DNA of 64,000 bases from Methanosarcina acetivorans C2A (GTDB lineage: Archaea > Halobacteriota > Methanosarcinia > Methanosarcinales > Methanosarcinaceae): positions 4,650,001 to 4,714,000 of the forward strand of contig NC_003552.1 of the NCBI RefSeq assembly GCF_000007345.1. The letters run 5' to 3'. The notes under the pieces were generated by a model. The model saw nothing but the letters and a program-made list of their open reading frames with translations, had not been told where the DNA came from and searched no databases. A program made the position numbers and the translations under genes. Every line of letters begins with the position of its first letter. Positions within the stretch are counted from its first letter, which is position 1. Positions 8,383 to 18,026 of this stretch are shown in pieces.

Positions 8383-9790
8383 TCATATATTCAACCTTCT
8401 AAAAGCTCCTGGCGCTCTTATCAGGTCATGTCTTCCAACCTTAAAAGCCGTAAGTGCCGTAAGTAACGAGACAATATTGCTTATTGATACATAGATTTTA
8501 GCCCACTCACTTCCTCTTGTTGGTGTTTTTGATCTATTGAACCCAATAACATCGTTTGAATTTTTCCTTTCAACAGGAGTTCTTAGATTGTACAATTTAC
8601 CAAGCAATCTATGGTAAATTCGTGGTATGTATTGAGCTCTGAAGTGGCTCCCCTTTTCTGTTTTCAAGATATTTCCAACACTATTCGCTCTTGCTGCTAT
8701 GATTGGAATAACCCCTTTCTCAATTACGGTTTCATTGGAAAGATTACTATCAGATCCTGCATCAGCGATCACAAAAAACGGTTTTTCTGTTGCTGATTTC
8801 ATACATTGGTTTATATTGGTCATCGGTTAAGGAATTTTCTTGCCTGAAAGCTATCGATTTTGCACCAAAAGGCTGCCTTAAATTTTGGCCTTATTACATG
8901 AAATCGATACCCAGTTCCAGTCCACAACACATTAAAATTATTGGCAACTGTTGTGAGAATGGAGGCAATTTATTACGATTCCACACTTAACCGAAGACGC
9001 ATGCATTGGTTTATTGTATCCTGAAATATAGTGTTGTCATTTTTACTAGTACATCGATTCCATATATCCTCAATAAACCATGAATAAAAACAAGTGAACA
9101 CAAATATTTTCAATTCGTGTTTATTCTTGTCCGCTTGTGGTTTTCTCATAGAAAAAACATTGACCAGTGCTGATTTCAAAGTCCAATTCTTCCCATAATT
9201 TGGAATCGATGTACTAGCATTTACTGCATCCCAATAAACAGGTAAACCCCACCAGCTATCAACAATACATGTATCAGTGTATCCTGTTCCTGATAATACA
9301 CTAAATTTACCTGTTTTCTTGACATAATGGCCAGCATCTGGATCGGAAAGTTGTCCAGTCTCTTTATTTTTCAAACCACTGCAATTACACCCAAAAAATC
9401 TTCGATCCCAAATCCAGATTTTGTCACCAATAAGGTTAAGATTTCTACATTCTTGGATCAGTAATTCTGCATATTTGTCCAGATAAGGATAAATCATTTT
9501 TAGGTTTCGTCGATAACAAGAAAGAATAATCTTATCTCCGCTTTTGATTTTTAATTCATTCCTTAGAGCTTGGTTCTGGTTGTAATTTCTGATAAATGAT
9601 TCAAGATTAGAATATCCAAGTTTGCATTTTGATACTTCTAACTTGAAAATATTATTAAAAGCCAATACTTCAAGTTGAGACGTATATCCCATTGAAACTT
9701 GTAGGTTAGTGAAATAAGAATCAAGCGAAGGGTTTAATTCAAAAAGGTTCCCCAGATATCCTCTAAATTTTTTAAGATTTTGAAAAGCAA
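8383..9790 (-). pseudogene. Decayed DDE transposase remnant
   Basis: Two minus-strand pieces belong to one former transposase. The upstream piece, from about 9790 down to 8973, contains 'WIWDRRFFGCNCSG', 'AGHYVKKTGKF' and 'SWWGLPVYWDAVNAS'. The downstream piece (8823-8383) contains 'FFVIADAGSDSN', 'VIPIIAARANS' and 'KLYNLRTPVERKNS'. The stretch between them has several stops and frame changes, and the N-terminus lacks a start codon. It is clearly non-functional. The order of motifs (DDE core and a late E in 'VERKN') fits an IS4/IS5-type enzyme, but I cannot assign the family. It lies next to the IS1634 copy, in the most eroded part of the glycan locus. Confidence 0.75.
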
Positions 9791-10088
9791 GTATTTGATT
9801 TCAGGGAAGGACATTTTCCATGTAGTCCTCACTCTTAACAATAAAAGGTTTAACCTTGTAAGGGATATTAATTTTCCTTTTAAGGACATTTATCGTGTCT
9901 TCAAAGAAGTCAGGAAGCAATGTTTGAAATATAGAAATTATGCAACGTCTATTGTTTTTTGCTTATTCCTTGTTCTTTTTATTAGTATTCTGGAATATTA
10001 TTTTAAAATAAGAACTTTTGGGAAGGAAATGATCGTGGATGAGTGCTGAAGATGTTGAGTCCTCAAAAAAGTTACATATGAAATCTAT

Positions 10089-10433
10089 AAGAGGCTGTCT
10101 TAAAATTCAAACCATTTCCCCAGTTGGATAATATGACTTCTAATTTACAGCAAAATCGTGACACTCCCGTTCTCCCATAGGACTATACTAACTCAAAGTA
10201 TAAAATAAAGCACATTAGACATTAAGTGCCTATCCGAAAAGTCGGTAATGCGATCGAAAAATTACAGCAGGTCTATAATAGCAGGGCTTCCTCTTCGGTT
10301 TTGCATATTGCTAATGGTAAGTTACAGTAGGTCACAACACTTTTCGGATAGGCTCTAAATGCTACCATTTTTCGGTTCAAATGCATGTAGTCCTATCCCA
10401 TTTGTAGGATTAAGTTTAATTTTAAGACACGCT
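10089..10433. repeat. Element with imperfect TGTCTTAAAATT inverted ends, nested remnant
   Basis: The left end reads GGCTGTCTTAAAATTCAAAC and the reverse complement of the right end reads GCGTGTCTTAAAATTAAAC, giving inverted repeats about 345 bp apart. No transposase is encoded, so it may be a MITE or a deleted IS. It contains a second inverted-repeat element (10228-10353), and its right end coincides with the point where the FAD oxidoreductase sequence stops making sense. I could not identify a target duplication. Confidence 0.55.
10228..10353. repeat. 126-bp element with perfect 15-bp inverted repeats
   Basis: GCCTATCCGAAAAGT at 10228-10242 is the exact reverse complement of 10339-10353. 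The interior also has a short related pair (TTACAGCAGGTC and TTACAGTAGGTC, in direct orientation). It has no coding capacity. The perfect termini suggest a recently mobile MITE that inserted into the older element around it. Confidence 0.75.
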
Positions 10434-10648
10434 CTTAGACCAAGCTCATTTATTAACTTCAAAAGTTCTTTATCTGACCTGAAGATGTGGTGATAATATT
10501 TTTCAATGTCATAGTCGTTGATACGATAACTGGAAGACATACCACCAAGATCTTCATCCTTTTCAAAAATTACAACATCATTTTGTTTACATAGTTTGTA
10601 CCCAGCAGAAAGTCCTGCAAAACCACTTCCAATTATTACTATTTTCAT
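10355..10648 (-). pseudogene. Truncated FAD-dependent oxidoreductase (amine oxidase / UDP-galactopyranose mutase-like)
   Basis: The N-terminus 'MKIVIIGSGFAGLSAGYKL' is a dinucleotide-binding GxGxxG fold, followed by 'VVIFEKDEDLGGMSSSY' with the conserved acidic ribose-binding residue and the GG motif, then 'YHHIFRSDKELLKLINELGL'. After that point the frame runs into the inverted-repeat element ending near 10433 and stops. Only about 75 of the expected 400 or more residues remain. I chose the ATG at 10648 because GGAGATG lies just upstream. Such enzymes are common in archaeal glycan clusters; this one is disrupted. Confidence 0.8.
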
Positions 10649-10768
10649 ATACATCTCCATTTTTGAATTGAGCTTTTATTCACAGCAATTTATATTTTGC
10701 AGGAATATTAGTCTAAAAATACAAACCGTTTGCTTATAGTTTTACTGGAACAATCCAAAAGTTTCAAG

Positions 10769-11485
10769 TCATTTTTTGTTTTCAAGGAGACCCTTTACCA
10801 TCATACTTGCTCTCAACAAACTTTCAAATGTTCCTGCATCACTCCAGAACCCTTCAAGCACCCTGTACTCCATTACTCCCTTATTGACATAATAGTTATT
10901 TACATCAGTGATCTCAAGTTCTCCTCTTCCTGAAGGTTTGAGTGTTTTAATTGCATCAAAAACATCATAATCATAAATATAAAGGCCTGTAACTGCCAAA
11001 TTTGTCTTTGGTACAGCAGGTTTTTCTTCAATTCCTATTACTTTATCTCCTTTCAGTTCGGCTACTCCAAACCTGTGAACATCAGGTACCTCTTTTAAGA
11101 AGATCTTGGCACCGTTGTTGAAATTTTCAACATCTTCTTTAATGTTGTCCTGAAAAATGTTATCCCCAAGGATTACAGTCACATCATCCTCATCAGCAAA
11201 ATTCTCGGCAAGGCTAAGAGCTTGGGCAATGCCTCCCGCTTCTTCCTGAATCTCATATGTAAATTTCACACCGAAATCCGCACCTGAACCAAGCAGTTCA
11301 AGAAAATGTCCGGCATGGCCCCTACCCGATACAATCATAATTTCTTTGATGCCTGCATCGATCAGAGTCTTGATAGGATAATAGATCATTGGTTTATCAT
11401 AAACAGGTAACAGATGCTTGTTTGTAACCTTTGTGAGGGGATAAAGCCTGCTGCCTGTACCGCCTGCAAGTATTACGCCTTTCAT
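10769..11485 (-). CDS. rmlA: Glucose-1-phosphate thymidylyltransferase
   Basis: The 238-residue protein makes dTDP-glucose from glucose-1-phosphate and dTTP, the first step of dTDP-L-rhamnose synthesis. It starts with the signature 'KGVILAGGTGSRLYPLT' and has 'KHLLPVYDKPMIYYP', 'VILGDNIF' and 'IEEKP', all typical of RmlA. It is shorter than bacterial RmlA (about 290) because it ends soon after 'FWSDAGTFESLLRAS', like the short archaeal form. Its ATG overlaps the 3' end of rmlD by 4 bp (ATGA), so it is the last intact gene of the manC-rmlCBDA operon. Confidence 0.95.
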   Translation of the reverse strand: MKGVILAGGTGSRLYPLTKVTNKHLLPVYDKPMIYYPIKTLIDAGIKEIMIVSGRGHAGHFLELLGSGADFGVKFTYEIQEEAGGIAQALSLAENFADEDDVTVILGDNIFQDNIKEDVENFNNGAKIFLKEVPDVHRFGVAELKGDKVIGIEEKPAVPKTNLAVTGLYIYDYDVFDAIKTLKPSGRGELEITDVNNYYVNKGVMEYRVLEGFWSDAGTFESLLRASMMVKGLLENKK

Positions 11486-12291
11486 ATATTTCGCTCCTTC
11501 AAATAGGCTTTAAGTGCTTCTTTCCAGTGCCTCATAGGCTCTATTTTAGTATTTACAAGAACCGAGTACTTCGGACGTTTTGCTTTTCTAGGGAATTCTT
11601 CACTTGTGCATGGAACAGCATTCCTTATAAAAGAAGACGCAAATTCGTACCAGGAACAGATCCCATCATTTGTAATATGATAGATTCCAGGGTCAAGTTC
11701 AACAAGCTCCGAAATTTTATGTGCAAGGTCCACAGTATAGGTGGGTTTTCCAAACTGATCATTTACAACCTTGACCTCAGCTATCTCACCTGATAGCTTC
11801 AGCATTGTCTCTACAAAATTTCTTCCATGGGTACCAAAAAGCCAGGAAATCCTGATGATCCTGTAATCATCCATACTCTCAATAATTTTCTTCTCCCCGA
11901 GAAGTTTTGAATGGCCATATATATTAATCGGATTTGGAGCATCAGATTCCACATATTCTTTTTTGGAACCATCAAACACGTAGTCTGTGCTGAAGTGTAC
12001 AAGTATCGCCCCTATTTTATTGCAGGCTTCGGCAATATATCCGGGCCCATACCCGTTGACCTGAAATGCCAGTTCCTGCTGATCCTCGCAACCCTCAACA
12101 TCAGTATAGGCAGCTGCATTTATTACCAGTTTCGGGTTTATTCGTAGAATAGACTCCAGAACCTGATCTCTGTTTGTTATATCAAGTTCCCTGTGAGTCA
12201 ATTTGATAGCATCGGGAAACGCTTTGCAGAGATCAAAGCCTAGCATCCCATTTGCGCCGAGGATCAGCGTTTTAATGGCTCCCACCACCAT
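11482..12291 (-). CDS. rmlD: dTDP-4-dehydrorhamnose reductase
   Basis: This short-chain reductase (269 residues) carries out the NAD(P)H-dependent last step of dTDP-L-rhamnose synthesis. It shows the Rossmann motif 'GANGMLGFDL', 'VINAAAYTDVEGCE', the catalytic 'HFSTDYVFDG' and the 'YGHSKLLGE' YxxxK pair, followed by 'WLFG'. The annotated ATG lies 28 bp inside the end of rmlB; the GGTGGTGGGAG run at the start could also serve as the ribosome-binding site for a slightly later start. Overlaps on both sides show tight operon coupling. Confidence 0.94.
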   Translation of the reverse strand: MVVGAIKTLILGANGMLGFDLCKAFPDAIKLTHRELDITNRDQVLESILRINPKLVINAAAYTDVEGCEDQQELAFQVNGYGPGYIAEACNKIGAILVHFSTDYVFDGSKKEYVESDAPNPINIYGHSKLLGEKKIIESMDDYRIIRISWLFGTHGRNFVETMLKLSGEIAEVKVVNDQFGKPTYTVDLAHKISELVELDPGIYHITNDGICSWYEFASSFIRNAVPCTSEEFPRKAKRPKYSVLVNTKIEPMRHWKEALKAYLKERNI

Positions 12292-13220
12292 CGATTTTCA
12301 ACATACCATCTGGCTGTCTGCTCAAGGGCAGTATCAAAATCATATTGAGGTTTCCAGCCCATTTTTTTCAGTTTGCTGCCATCAAGGGAATAACGGAAAT
12401 CGTGACCTTTTCGGTCTTCAACATATTCGATTGAAGATTCGTCTTTACCGAGCATTTTAAGAAGGCGGTGAGTAATTTCAAGGTTGGTGAGCTCGTTTCC
12501 GCCGTCTATGTTGTAGACTTCTCCGCTACTGCCATTGTGGAGAACAAAGTCTACTGCGGAACAGTGATCTTCGACGTAGATCCAGTCCCTTATGTTCAGG
12601 CCGGTGCCGTAGACGGGAACCTTCTTTCCTTCCGCTAACCTGCTGATAAAAAAAGGAATTAATTTTTCAGGATACTGGTAAGGACCAAAATTGTTTGTAC
12701 ACCTGGTAATGCAAACAGGAAGTCCGTAAGTTGTGTAATAGGACATTGCAAGAAGGTCTGAACCTGCTTTGCTTGAAGAATAAGGGCTTGAAGGGTTGAG
12801 TTTGTCTGTTTCTGTAAATGAACCCTCTTTAATGCTTCCATATACTTCATCTGTAGAAATATGTACAAACTTTTTTATATTATTTGCAAGCGCACTCTGG
12901 AGAAGGGTGTTTGTACCTAGTACATTTGTCCTTACAAAAACCGAACCATCTTCAATTGAACGATCAACATGGCTTTCGGCAGCGAAATGAACAACATGAT
13001 CCACCTTTTTCATTACTTCGTTCACAACGATGGGGTCGCAGATATCTCCTTTGACAAAAAAATAATTCGGATTATTTTTGATATCTTTGAGGCTGGAGGG
13101 ATTCCCGGCATATGTCAATTTGTCAAGATTTATGATCTGATAATGCGGGTACTTTCCCAACATATAACGGATGAAATTGCTGCCTATAAATCCGCAGCCT
13201 CCTGTTACCAACAGTTTCAT
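12264..13220 (-). CDS. rmlB: dTDP-glucose 4,6-dehydratase
   Basis: This 318-residue extended SDR enzyme converts dTDP-glucose to the 4-keto-6-deoxy sugar. It has the NAD-binding 'VTGGCGFIGSNF', 'VVHFAAESHVDRSI', 'HISTDEVYGS' and 'YSSSKAGSD' with the YxxxK catalytic pair, then 'TNNFGPYQYPEKLIP'. The unusual C-terminal 'NRWWWEPLKR' is encoded by a TGGTGGTGGGAG run that doubles as a ribosome-binding region for the overlapping rmlD. Confidence 0.96.
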   Translation of the reverse strand: MKLLVTGGCGFIGSNFIRYMLGKYPHYQIINLDKLTYAGNPSSLKDIKNNPNYFFVKGDICDPIVVNEVMKKVDHVVHFAAESHVDRSIEDGSVFVRTNVLGTNTLLQSALANNIKKFVHISTDEVYGSIKEGSFTETDKLNPSSPYSSSKAGSDLLAMSYYTTYGLPVCITRCTNNFGPYQYPEKLIPFFISRLAEGKKVPVYGTGLNIRDWIYVEDHCSAVDFVLHNGSSGEVYNIDGGNELTNLEITHRLLKMLGKDESSIEYVEDRKGHDFRYSLDGSKLKKMGWKPQYDFDTALEQTARWYVENRWWWEPLKR

Positions 13221-13300
13221 TCAGGTCGCCTCTGCAAATAATACATCACAACAATAAACCAACAATAAACAAACTGTTCTGAAAGATAAAAATTTGTGCA

Positions 13301-13852
13301 TTAAAAGTTAATTTCGGCTTTTTCAAATCTGGGCAGCAGACCATCTTTTGGAGAAACCTTTATATCTTCATCCCTTACTTTCCAATCAATATTCAATGAA
13401 GGGTCGTTGTATGCGATTCCTGCCTCAGTTTCGGGATGATAGTATTCATCACACTTGTACACAAAAACTGCGGTTTCACTCAGTACTGAAAATCCATGGG
13501 CAAAACCCTTTGGGATAATGAACTGTCTTTTGTTCTCGCCGGAAAGTTCAACTCCAAACCACTTCCCGAAAGTAGGAGAGTCTTTCCTGAGGTCTACGGC
13601 AACGTCATATACCTTTCCCTGCAAAACTCTCACAAGTTTCGTCTGACTGAAAGGAGCCAGTTGATAGTGCAACCCGCGAATAACCCCATAAGAAGACTTG
13701 GATTCATTGTCCTGAACAAAATGGTACATCTTTCCAATAAGAGCGTCAAGTTTCATTTTATTGTAACTTTCAAAAAAGTAACCCCTATCATCCCCAAAAA
13801 CATCAGGTTCGAGTATGAAGAGATCTTTTATCTCAGTATTAATCAGCTTCAT
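13301..13852 (-). CDS. rmlC: dTDP-4-dehydrorhamnose 3,5-epimerase
   Basis: This cupin-fold epimerase (183 residues, the usual length) acts between RmlB and RmlD. Motifs include 'FGDDRGYFFESYN', 'QDNESKSSYGVIRGLHYQ' with the catalytic His, 'KLVRVLQGKVYDVAVDLRK' and 'IPKGFAHGFSVLSE'. It follows manC by 9 bp in the same orientation, which places it in the same operon. Confidence 0.96.
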   Translation of the reverse strand: MKLINTEIKDLFILEPDVFGDDRGYFFESYNKMKLDALIGKMYHFVQDNESKSSYGVIRGLHYQLAPFSQTKLVRVLQGKVYDVAVDLRKDSPTFGKWFGVELSGENKRQFIIPKGFAHGFSVLSETAVFVYKCDEYYHPETEAGIAYNDPSLNIDWKVRDEDIKVSPKDGLLPRFEKAEINF

Positions 13853-13861
13853 ACGTTTCCC

Positions 13862-15244
13862 TCAGCTTCTCCCATATTCATCATCGAACCTGACAATATC
13901 GTCTTCATCCACAAGCTCTCCCAACTGCACCTCAATAATTTCCAGAGGGACCTTCCCCGGATTTGACAGTCTGTGCCGTTGTCCGGCCCGGATAAACGTG
14001 CTTTCCCCGGGTCTCAGGAAAAACTGTTCTCCATTCACTTCCACGCAGGCCATACCTTTTACAACCACCCAGTGTTCACTCCTGTGATAGTGCAGTTGAA
14101 GGCTTAACCTGTGGTCGGAAAGCACGGTAATATTCTTGATCTTATGGCCGGGAGAGGCATCAAGCAGCGTATATGAACCCCAGGGCCGGTAGACTGTTTG
14201 CCCGATAAATGCTCTTTCATCGTTCCTACCCTTCAGGTCGGAGACTATTTCCTTTACTCTCTGACTGCTTGATTTGGGACATATTAAGAGGGCATCGCTT
14301 GTGTCAACAATAACCATGTCCTTAATATCAATCAGAGAAACTATTTTGCCACATTTCGAATACACCAGGTTCCCATCGGAGTTCAGAAGCATGGAGTCGC
14401 ATTCATGGACTACGTTTCCTACTGAATCCTTTTCAAGCTCATCATAAATTGCCGCAAAGTTTCCAAGGTCACTCCATTTCTGGTCCAGCTTTACAACGGC
14501 AACCCTATCGGACTTTTCCATTATGCCATAATCAATAGAAACATTATCCACACACGCATAAATCTCATCAATACTGCCTCCCTTCTCAAAGCAGGCAAAA
14601 ATCGAAGGCGCATGTTTTTTGACTTCTTCAAAGAAGAGCCTTGTTTCAAAAAGGAACATCCCGCTATTCCAGAGGCAGCCTTCTTCAATGTATTTTTGTG
14701 CAGTTTCGAAATCAGGCTTTTCTCTGAATTCCGAAACTCTGTAACCGGGTTCGCAGGATTCGGCGGCTTTAATATAGCCGTATCCCGTATGAGGGAAGGC
14801 GGGAACAACCCCGAAAGTGACCAGATAATCCGAAGTAAGTTTTTCGGCTGAAAAAATCGTTGCCATTGCAGCTCTATCAAGCACATGGTCGGAGGAAAAT
14901 ACCCCTACGATTGAATTTCCGAATTTTTGTTCAATCTCTTTCATTCCAAAGAAGATTGCGGGAAGAGTGTTTTTGCCTTCTGGCTCTATCAGGACATTTT
15001 CCGGAGGAATTGAGTAGCCTATCTCTTTGATCTGTCCAATCACGAAAAATTTCTGGGCTTCGTTCGTTACAACAAAAATCTCAGAAATATCTGAAACCTC
15101 AAGACATCGAAGCACTGTCTCCTGAAAAAGTGAAGTGTCACCAAATTTTAAAAATTGTTTGGGATACATTTCCCGACTTAGAGGCCAGAGTCTTGTCCCT
15201 GAACCGCCTGCTAGAATTATTGACTTAATGCCTTTCATCTCCAT
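13862..15244 (-). CDS. manC: Mannose-1-phosphate guanylyltransferase / mannose-6-phosphate isomerase
   Basis: The bifunctional type II enzyme of 460 residues makes GDP-mannose and interconverts mannose-6-P with fructose-6-P. The N-terminal nucleotidyltransferase domain has 'SIILAGGSGTRLWPLSR' and 'FGDTSLFQET'. The C-terminal cupin domain has 'VYRPWGSYTLLD', the metal ligands in 'LQLHYHRSEHWVVVKG' and 'IRAGQRHRLSNPG'. It is the first gene of the manC-rmlC-rmlB-rmlD-rmlA unit, so GDP-mannose and dTDP-rhamnose supply are co-expressed for one glycan. Confidence 0.96.
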   Translation of the reverse strand: MEMKGIKSIILAGGSGTRLWPLSREMYPKQFLKFGDTSLFQETVLRCLEVSDISEIFVVTNEAQKFFVIGQIKEIGYSIPPENVLIEPEGKNTLPAIFFGMKEIEQKFGNSIVGVFSSDHVLDRAAMATIFSAEKLTSDYLVTFGVVPAFPHTGYGYIKAAESCEPGYRVSEFREKPDFETAQKYIEEGCLWNSGMFLFETRLFFEEVKKHAPSIFACFEKGGSIDEIYACVDNVSIDYGIMEKSDRVAVVKLDQKWSDLGNFAAIYDELEKDSVGNVVHECDSMLLNSDGNLVYSKCGKIVSLIDIKDMVIVDTSDALLICPKSSSQRVKEIVSDLKGRNDERAFIGQTVYRPWGSYTLLDASPGHKIKNITVLSDHRLSLQLHYHRSEHWVVVKGMACVEVNGEQFFLRPGESTFIRAGQRHRLSNPGKVPLEIIEVQLGELVDEDDIVRFDDEYGRS

Positions 15245-15788
15245 GGAAATTGATTTAAAAAATATTTAATCAAAGTATTTCAAGACAAAACCCTTTCAAC
15301 ATTGTCTTGGAGGAAGGAAATGTAAATATGCTGTGGAAGAAGGTTATTTTCAGGACATGATTATTTTTTGATGTATTTTCCAAATAGAAGAAACCATTCT
15401 TTGAATATAAATCATTGATTATAGAATGTATTGGTTTTGGAATCAGTTACTTTGAGATTCTATTATAGTTGGTATCAATTATCCGAGGTAATACGTTCTT
15501 TAGTATCAATCACTAATGATTATATTGCTTTTTGGATTGCCTACTTAATAAATAAATTGAGTTTAAGATTGGATTATTTTTGGAGTTTGATAATTTTTTT
15601 AGTAGTATATGATAAGGAGTTAATATATAATCTTTGGCTCTGAGAACGCCGAAAAATAAGTGTATCAAACTATCAAATTCGAACCTTCAAACCGAAAAAA
15701 GGAAGGGGAACAGGCTATGAATAAATGAAATATAAACACGATAAACTCAAATAAGATGGTAAAAAATTAATGACGAGCTTCCTTGGGT
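15245..15788. other. Intergenic region, no convincing gene
   Basis: This 544-bp AT-rich stretch lies between the manC promoter side and the 3' end of the NosD-like gene. It should contain the promoter of the manC-rml operon on the minus strand, but several A/T runs make the TATA box ambiguous. A 70-codon plus-strand frame at 15431 has no ribosome-binding site and unremarkable composition. Confidence 0.5.
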
Positions 15789-16853
15789 TTATTTTACATC
15801 ATCTTCTGGAAGCTCGCCCTTGCCCCAGCTCATTACCTTTTTTACGATGAATATTGAGACGGCAAATACAAATAAGGCAAATCCTAAAAGAGAAAACGTG
15901 ATAGACCGTTCATTGCCTTGAAAAGCAGAGGGATGGAGTATGAGAGGCATGTAATCGATATTTCCTTCCCCAAGATCATAGGAAACATCACAGAATCCAT
16001 CGTCATCCAGATCGTCAACTGCACACAGTGCAATACTTTCAGGACCAGTCCAGTAGTTTCCACCGATGTAAGGACCCCCCACAATATTTATTCCCCTCTT
16101 CCGGGTCATATTCCAGGTATTCTCGGAGTTAGTTCCTTCGTACCCGACGTTTATATTATTTTGGAAGAAGTTATTGTAAATGAGGTTTCTACTGCTGTTT
16201 GAGAGCACAAAGCCGTACCCGATATTGTAATTAAGGAGATTGCCAGTAACACGGTTTTCGTCTGAGGCTTCAAGCAAAATGCCATCCAGACTATTCACCT
16301 TCACCTTATTGTTGATAACCCAATTGTCTTTCGAAGCTTTCAGGAAAATTCCCACTTCATTCCCTGAAACATTATTTAGATTCAGCATGTTTGTGGTCGA
16401 AGAATCGAGGTAAATTCCCAGGTGGTTGTCGGAAAGTTTATTATTGCTGATCAGGATTCCGTGAGTGTTTTCCAGATAAATCCCTGCTTTTAAAGGGTCA
16501 CTGGCACCATTTATATAAAAACCGCTGATAGTTACATTGTTTGCATTTACATGAAAAACATGGTCATTGGAGTTTTTTGCCGTTATATTAATCATATCGG
16601 GAATTCCAGAAATAGAACGGACAGAAATTTCTTTGTCAAGATATATATTTTCTATGTAAAGCCCTTCGTAGACATAAACCGTATCTCCGGGACTGGCAGC
16701 ATTTACAGCCTCCTGAATTGAAGAAAAATCCTTATTCTCATCACTCCCCACAGTGATCCTCCTGGCAGCTGCAGTGCCTGAGCTGAGCAACAAAAGTACA
16801 AAACCTATTGCGAAACAGATTTTTACATTTCTTATGGTTTTCAGCAGTATCAC
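15789..16853 (-). CDS. NosD-like surface protein with parallel beta-helix repeats
   Basis: The protein has a signal peptide ('CFAIGFVLLLLSSGTAAA', about residues 12-30), then 'DFSSIQEAVNAASPGDTVYVYEGLY', the typical start of archaeal NosD/PbH1 right-handed beta-helix domains. Repeats of the type 'GIYLENT.GILISNNKLSDN' follow up to about residue 250. A C-terminal transmembrane helix with a basic tail anchors it. Such proteins are cell-envelope proteins of Methanosarcina, often binding or modifying polysaccharide. The start is uncertain: the GTG used here lies within GAGGTGAT, a strong Shine-Dalgarno sequence, so a CTG at 16847 or 16844 could be the real initiator. Confidence 0.82.
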   Translation of the reverse strand: MILLKTIRNVKICFAIGFVLLLLSSGTAAARRITVGSDENKDFSSIQEAVNAASPGDTVYVYEGLYIENIYLDKEISVRSISGIPDMINITAKNSNDHVFHVNANNVTISGFYINGASDPLKAGIYLENTHGILISNNKLSDNHLGIYLDSSTTNMLNLNNVSGNEVGIFLKASKDNWVINNKVKVNSLDGILLEASDENRVTGNLLNYNIGYGFVLSNSSRNLIYNNFFQNNINVGYEGTNSENTWNMTRKRGINIVGGPYIGGNYWTGPESIALCAVDDLDDDGFCDVSYDLGEGNIDYMPLILHPSAFQGNERSITFSLLGFALFVFAVSIFIVKKVMSWGKGELPEDDVK

Positions 16854-17105
16854 CTCAAAGAGACCGTCTCCTGTTACCCCACGTTCAGGAGAGCCCCTGC
16901 ATTCGGAAGACCAGACATGGAGTCCCGGGTCTGGAACACCATATCATTAAAAAATAATAATTGAATAGTAATATAAATAGATTGAGGGATATACTTATTG
17001 AAGCATAGTTTCTGAGGAATCATGCTGATAAAACCTTCCATTTAATTCTCTTCCTGGAAGGACATAAGCCCTCTGGATCTGGAAAAGAAGGAAAGAAGCC
17101 AAAAG

Positions 17106-17228
17106 ATCTCACTTTTCAGACCTACATTACTTTTCAGACCTGCCTTACTTCTCGACCTGCCTTACTTCTCAAACAGACCTCGCTTCTCAGATCTACCCTA
17201 CTTCTCAAACAGACCTCACTTCTCAGAC
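17106..17228. repeat. Degenerate tandem repeat (CTTCTCAGACCT-type units)
   Basis: Between the NosD-like gene and arsM, the plus strand carries about six imperfect copies of a 16-26 bp unit built on 'cttacTTCTCAaacAGACCT'. Unit lengths vary, so it looks like replication-slippage DNA in an intergenic spacer. The rest of the 16854-17260 spacer shows no gene. Confidence 0.6.
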
Positions 17229-17260
17229 TCCTTTCTAACACATGAACCCGTAAATTATGT

Positions 17261-18010
17261 TCATACCCAGGCCTTTAATTTGAGACTTTCAACTGGAAGC
17301 CCTTCATACTGTCTTTTACTGACATCCGAATCTTCAGCCAGGATTTTAAACGAAAAACCTGCCTTTTTTAAAAGTCCCAGATACTCCTCTTTTAACAAAG
17401 CCCCGGCGACACAGCCCGCAAGCAGGTCGCAATCATTTTTAAGGTCTTCGGGCAAATCCTCCAAGAGAACCATGTCCGAAACATACATTCGGCCCCCGGG
17501 CTTCAGAACCCTGAAAGCTTCTCTGAAAACCTTTTCTTTATCCGGCGCGAGGTTAATCACGCAGTTGCTGATAATAACATCCACGGAACGATCATCAAGC
17601 GGAAGAGCTTCAATATCCCCCTGGCGGAACTCAACATTTGAGTAGCCATACTTTCGGGCATTATCCTGAGCTTTTTTAACCATTTCTTGAGTCATATCGA
17701 CTCCAATAACCTTTCCCAGGCTTCCGACTCTCTGTGCAGCAAGAAAAGAATCAAAACCCGCACCTGAGCCCAGATCCAAGACGATATCCCCGGGCTTCAG
17801 TTCTGCAAAAGCAGTAGGATTGCCACAACCAAGCCCCAGATTTGCATCAGGCACAGCCTGAACATCCGCTTCCGAATAGCCAAGAGATCTGGAAAGGTCT
17901 GCTGCACTCAAGTCCCCGCAGCACCCCCCACCAGAACAGCAGGAACCTCCTAAAGTTGCAATTTCCTGATACTTCTTTTTGATAACTTCTTTTTTTTCAG
18001 CGGCATCCAT
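17261..18010 (-). CDS. arsM: Arsenite methyltransferase
   Basis: The SAM-dependent enzyme (about 249 residues from the ATG at 18010) methylates As(III). The N-terminal Cys cluster 'CCSGGGCC' (residues 24-31) is typical of methanogen ArsM. '[12 protein letters not shown]' is SAM motif I, '[10 protein letters not shown]' holds a conserved arsenic-binding Cys, and '[10 protein letters not shown]' holds the second. An upstream in-frame ATG (18109) would overlap arsR by more than 80 bp; the start used lies 16 bp after the arsR stop with a GGACTGGGGT ribosome-binding stretch. With arsR it forms a two-gene arsenic-response operon. Confidence 0.93.
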
Positions 18011-18026
18011 TCTTTTACCCCAGTCC

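Noticed and set aside
9780-10049. An 89-codon plus-strand frame with a hydrophobic C-terminal segment.
   Set aside because: It has no ribosome-binding site, lies in a zone of transposase debris and partly overlaps the 5' end of a decayed transposase. Coding status is unsupported.
15431-15643. A 70-codon frame in the manC upstream spacer.
   Set aside because: AT-rich chance frame without a ribosome-binding site or recognisable pattern.
17106-17228. The CTTCTCAGACCT repeats as binding sites for a regulator of arsM or the NosD-like gene.
   Set aside because: Unit lengths and spacing are irregular, and the array lies at the 3' side of arsM; it looks like slippage DNA.
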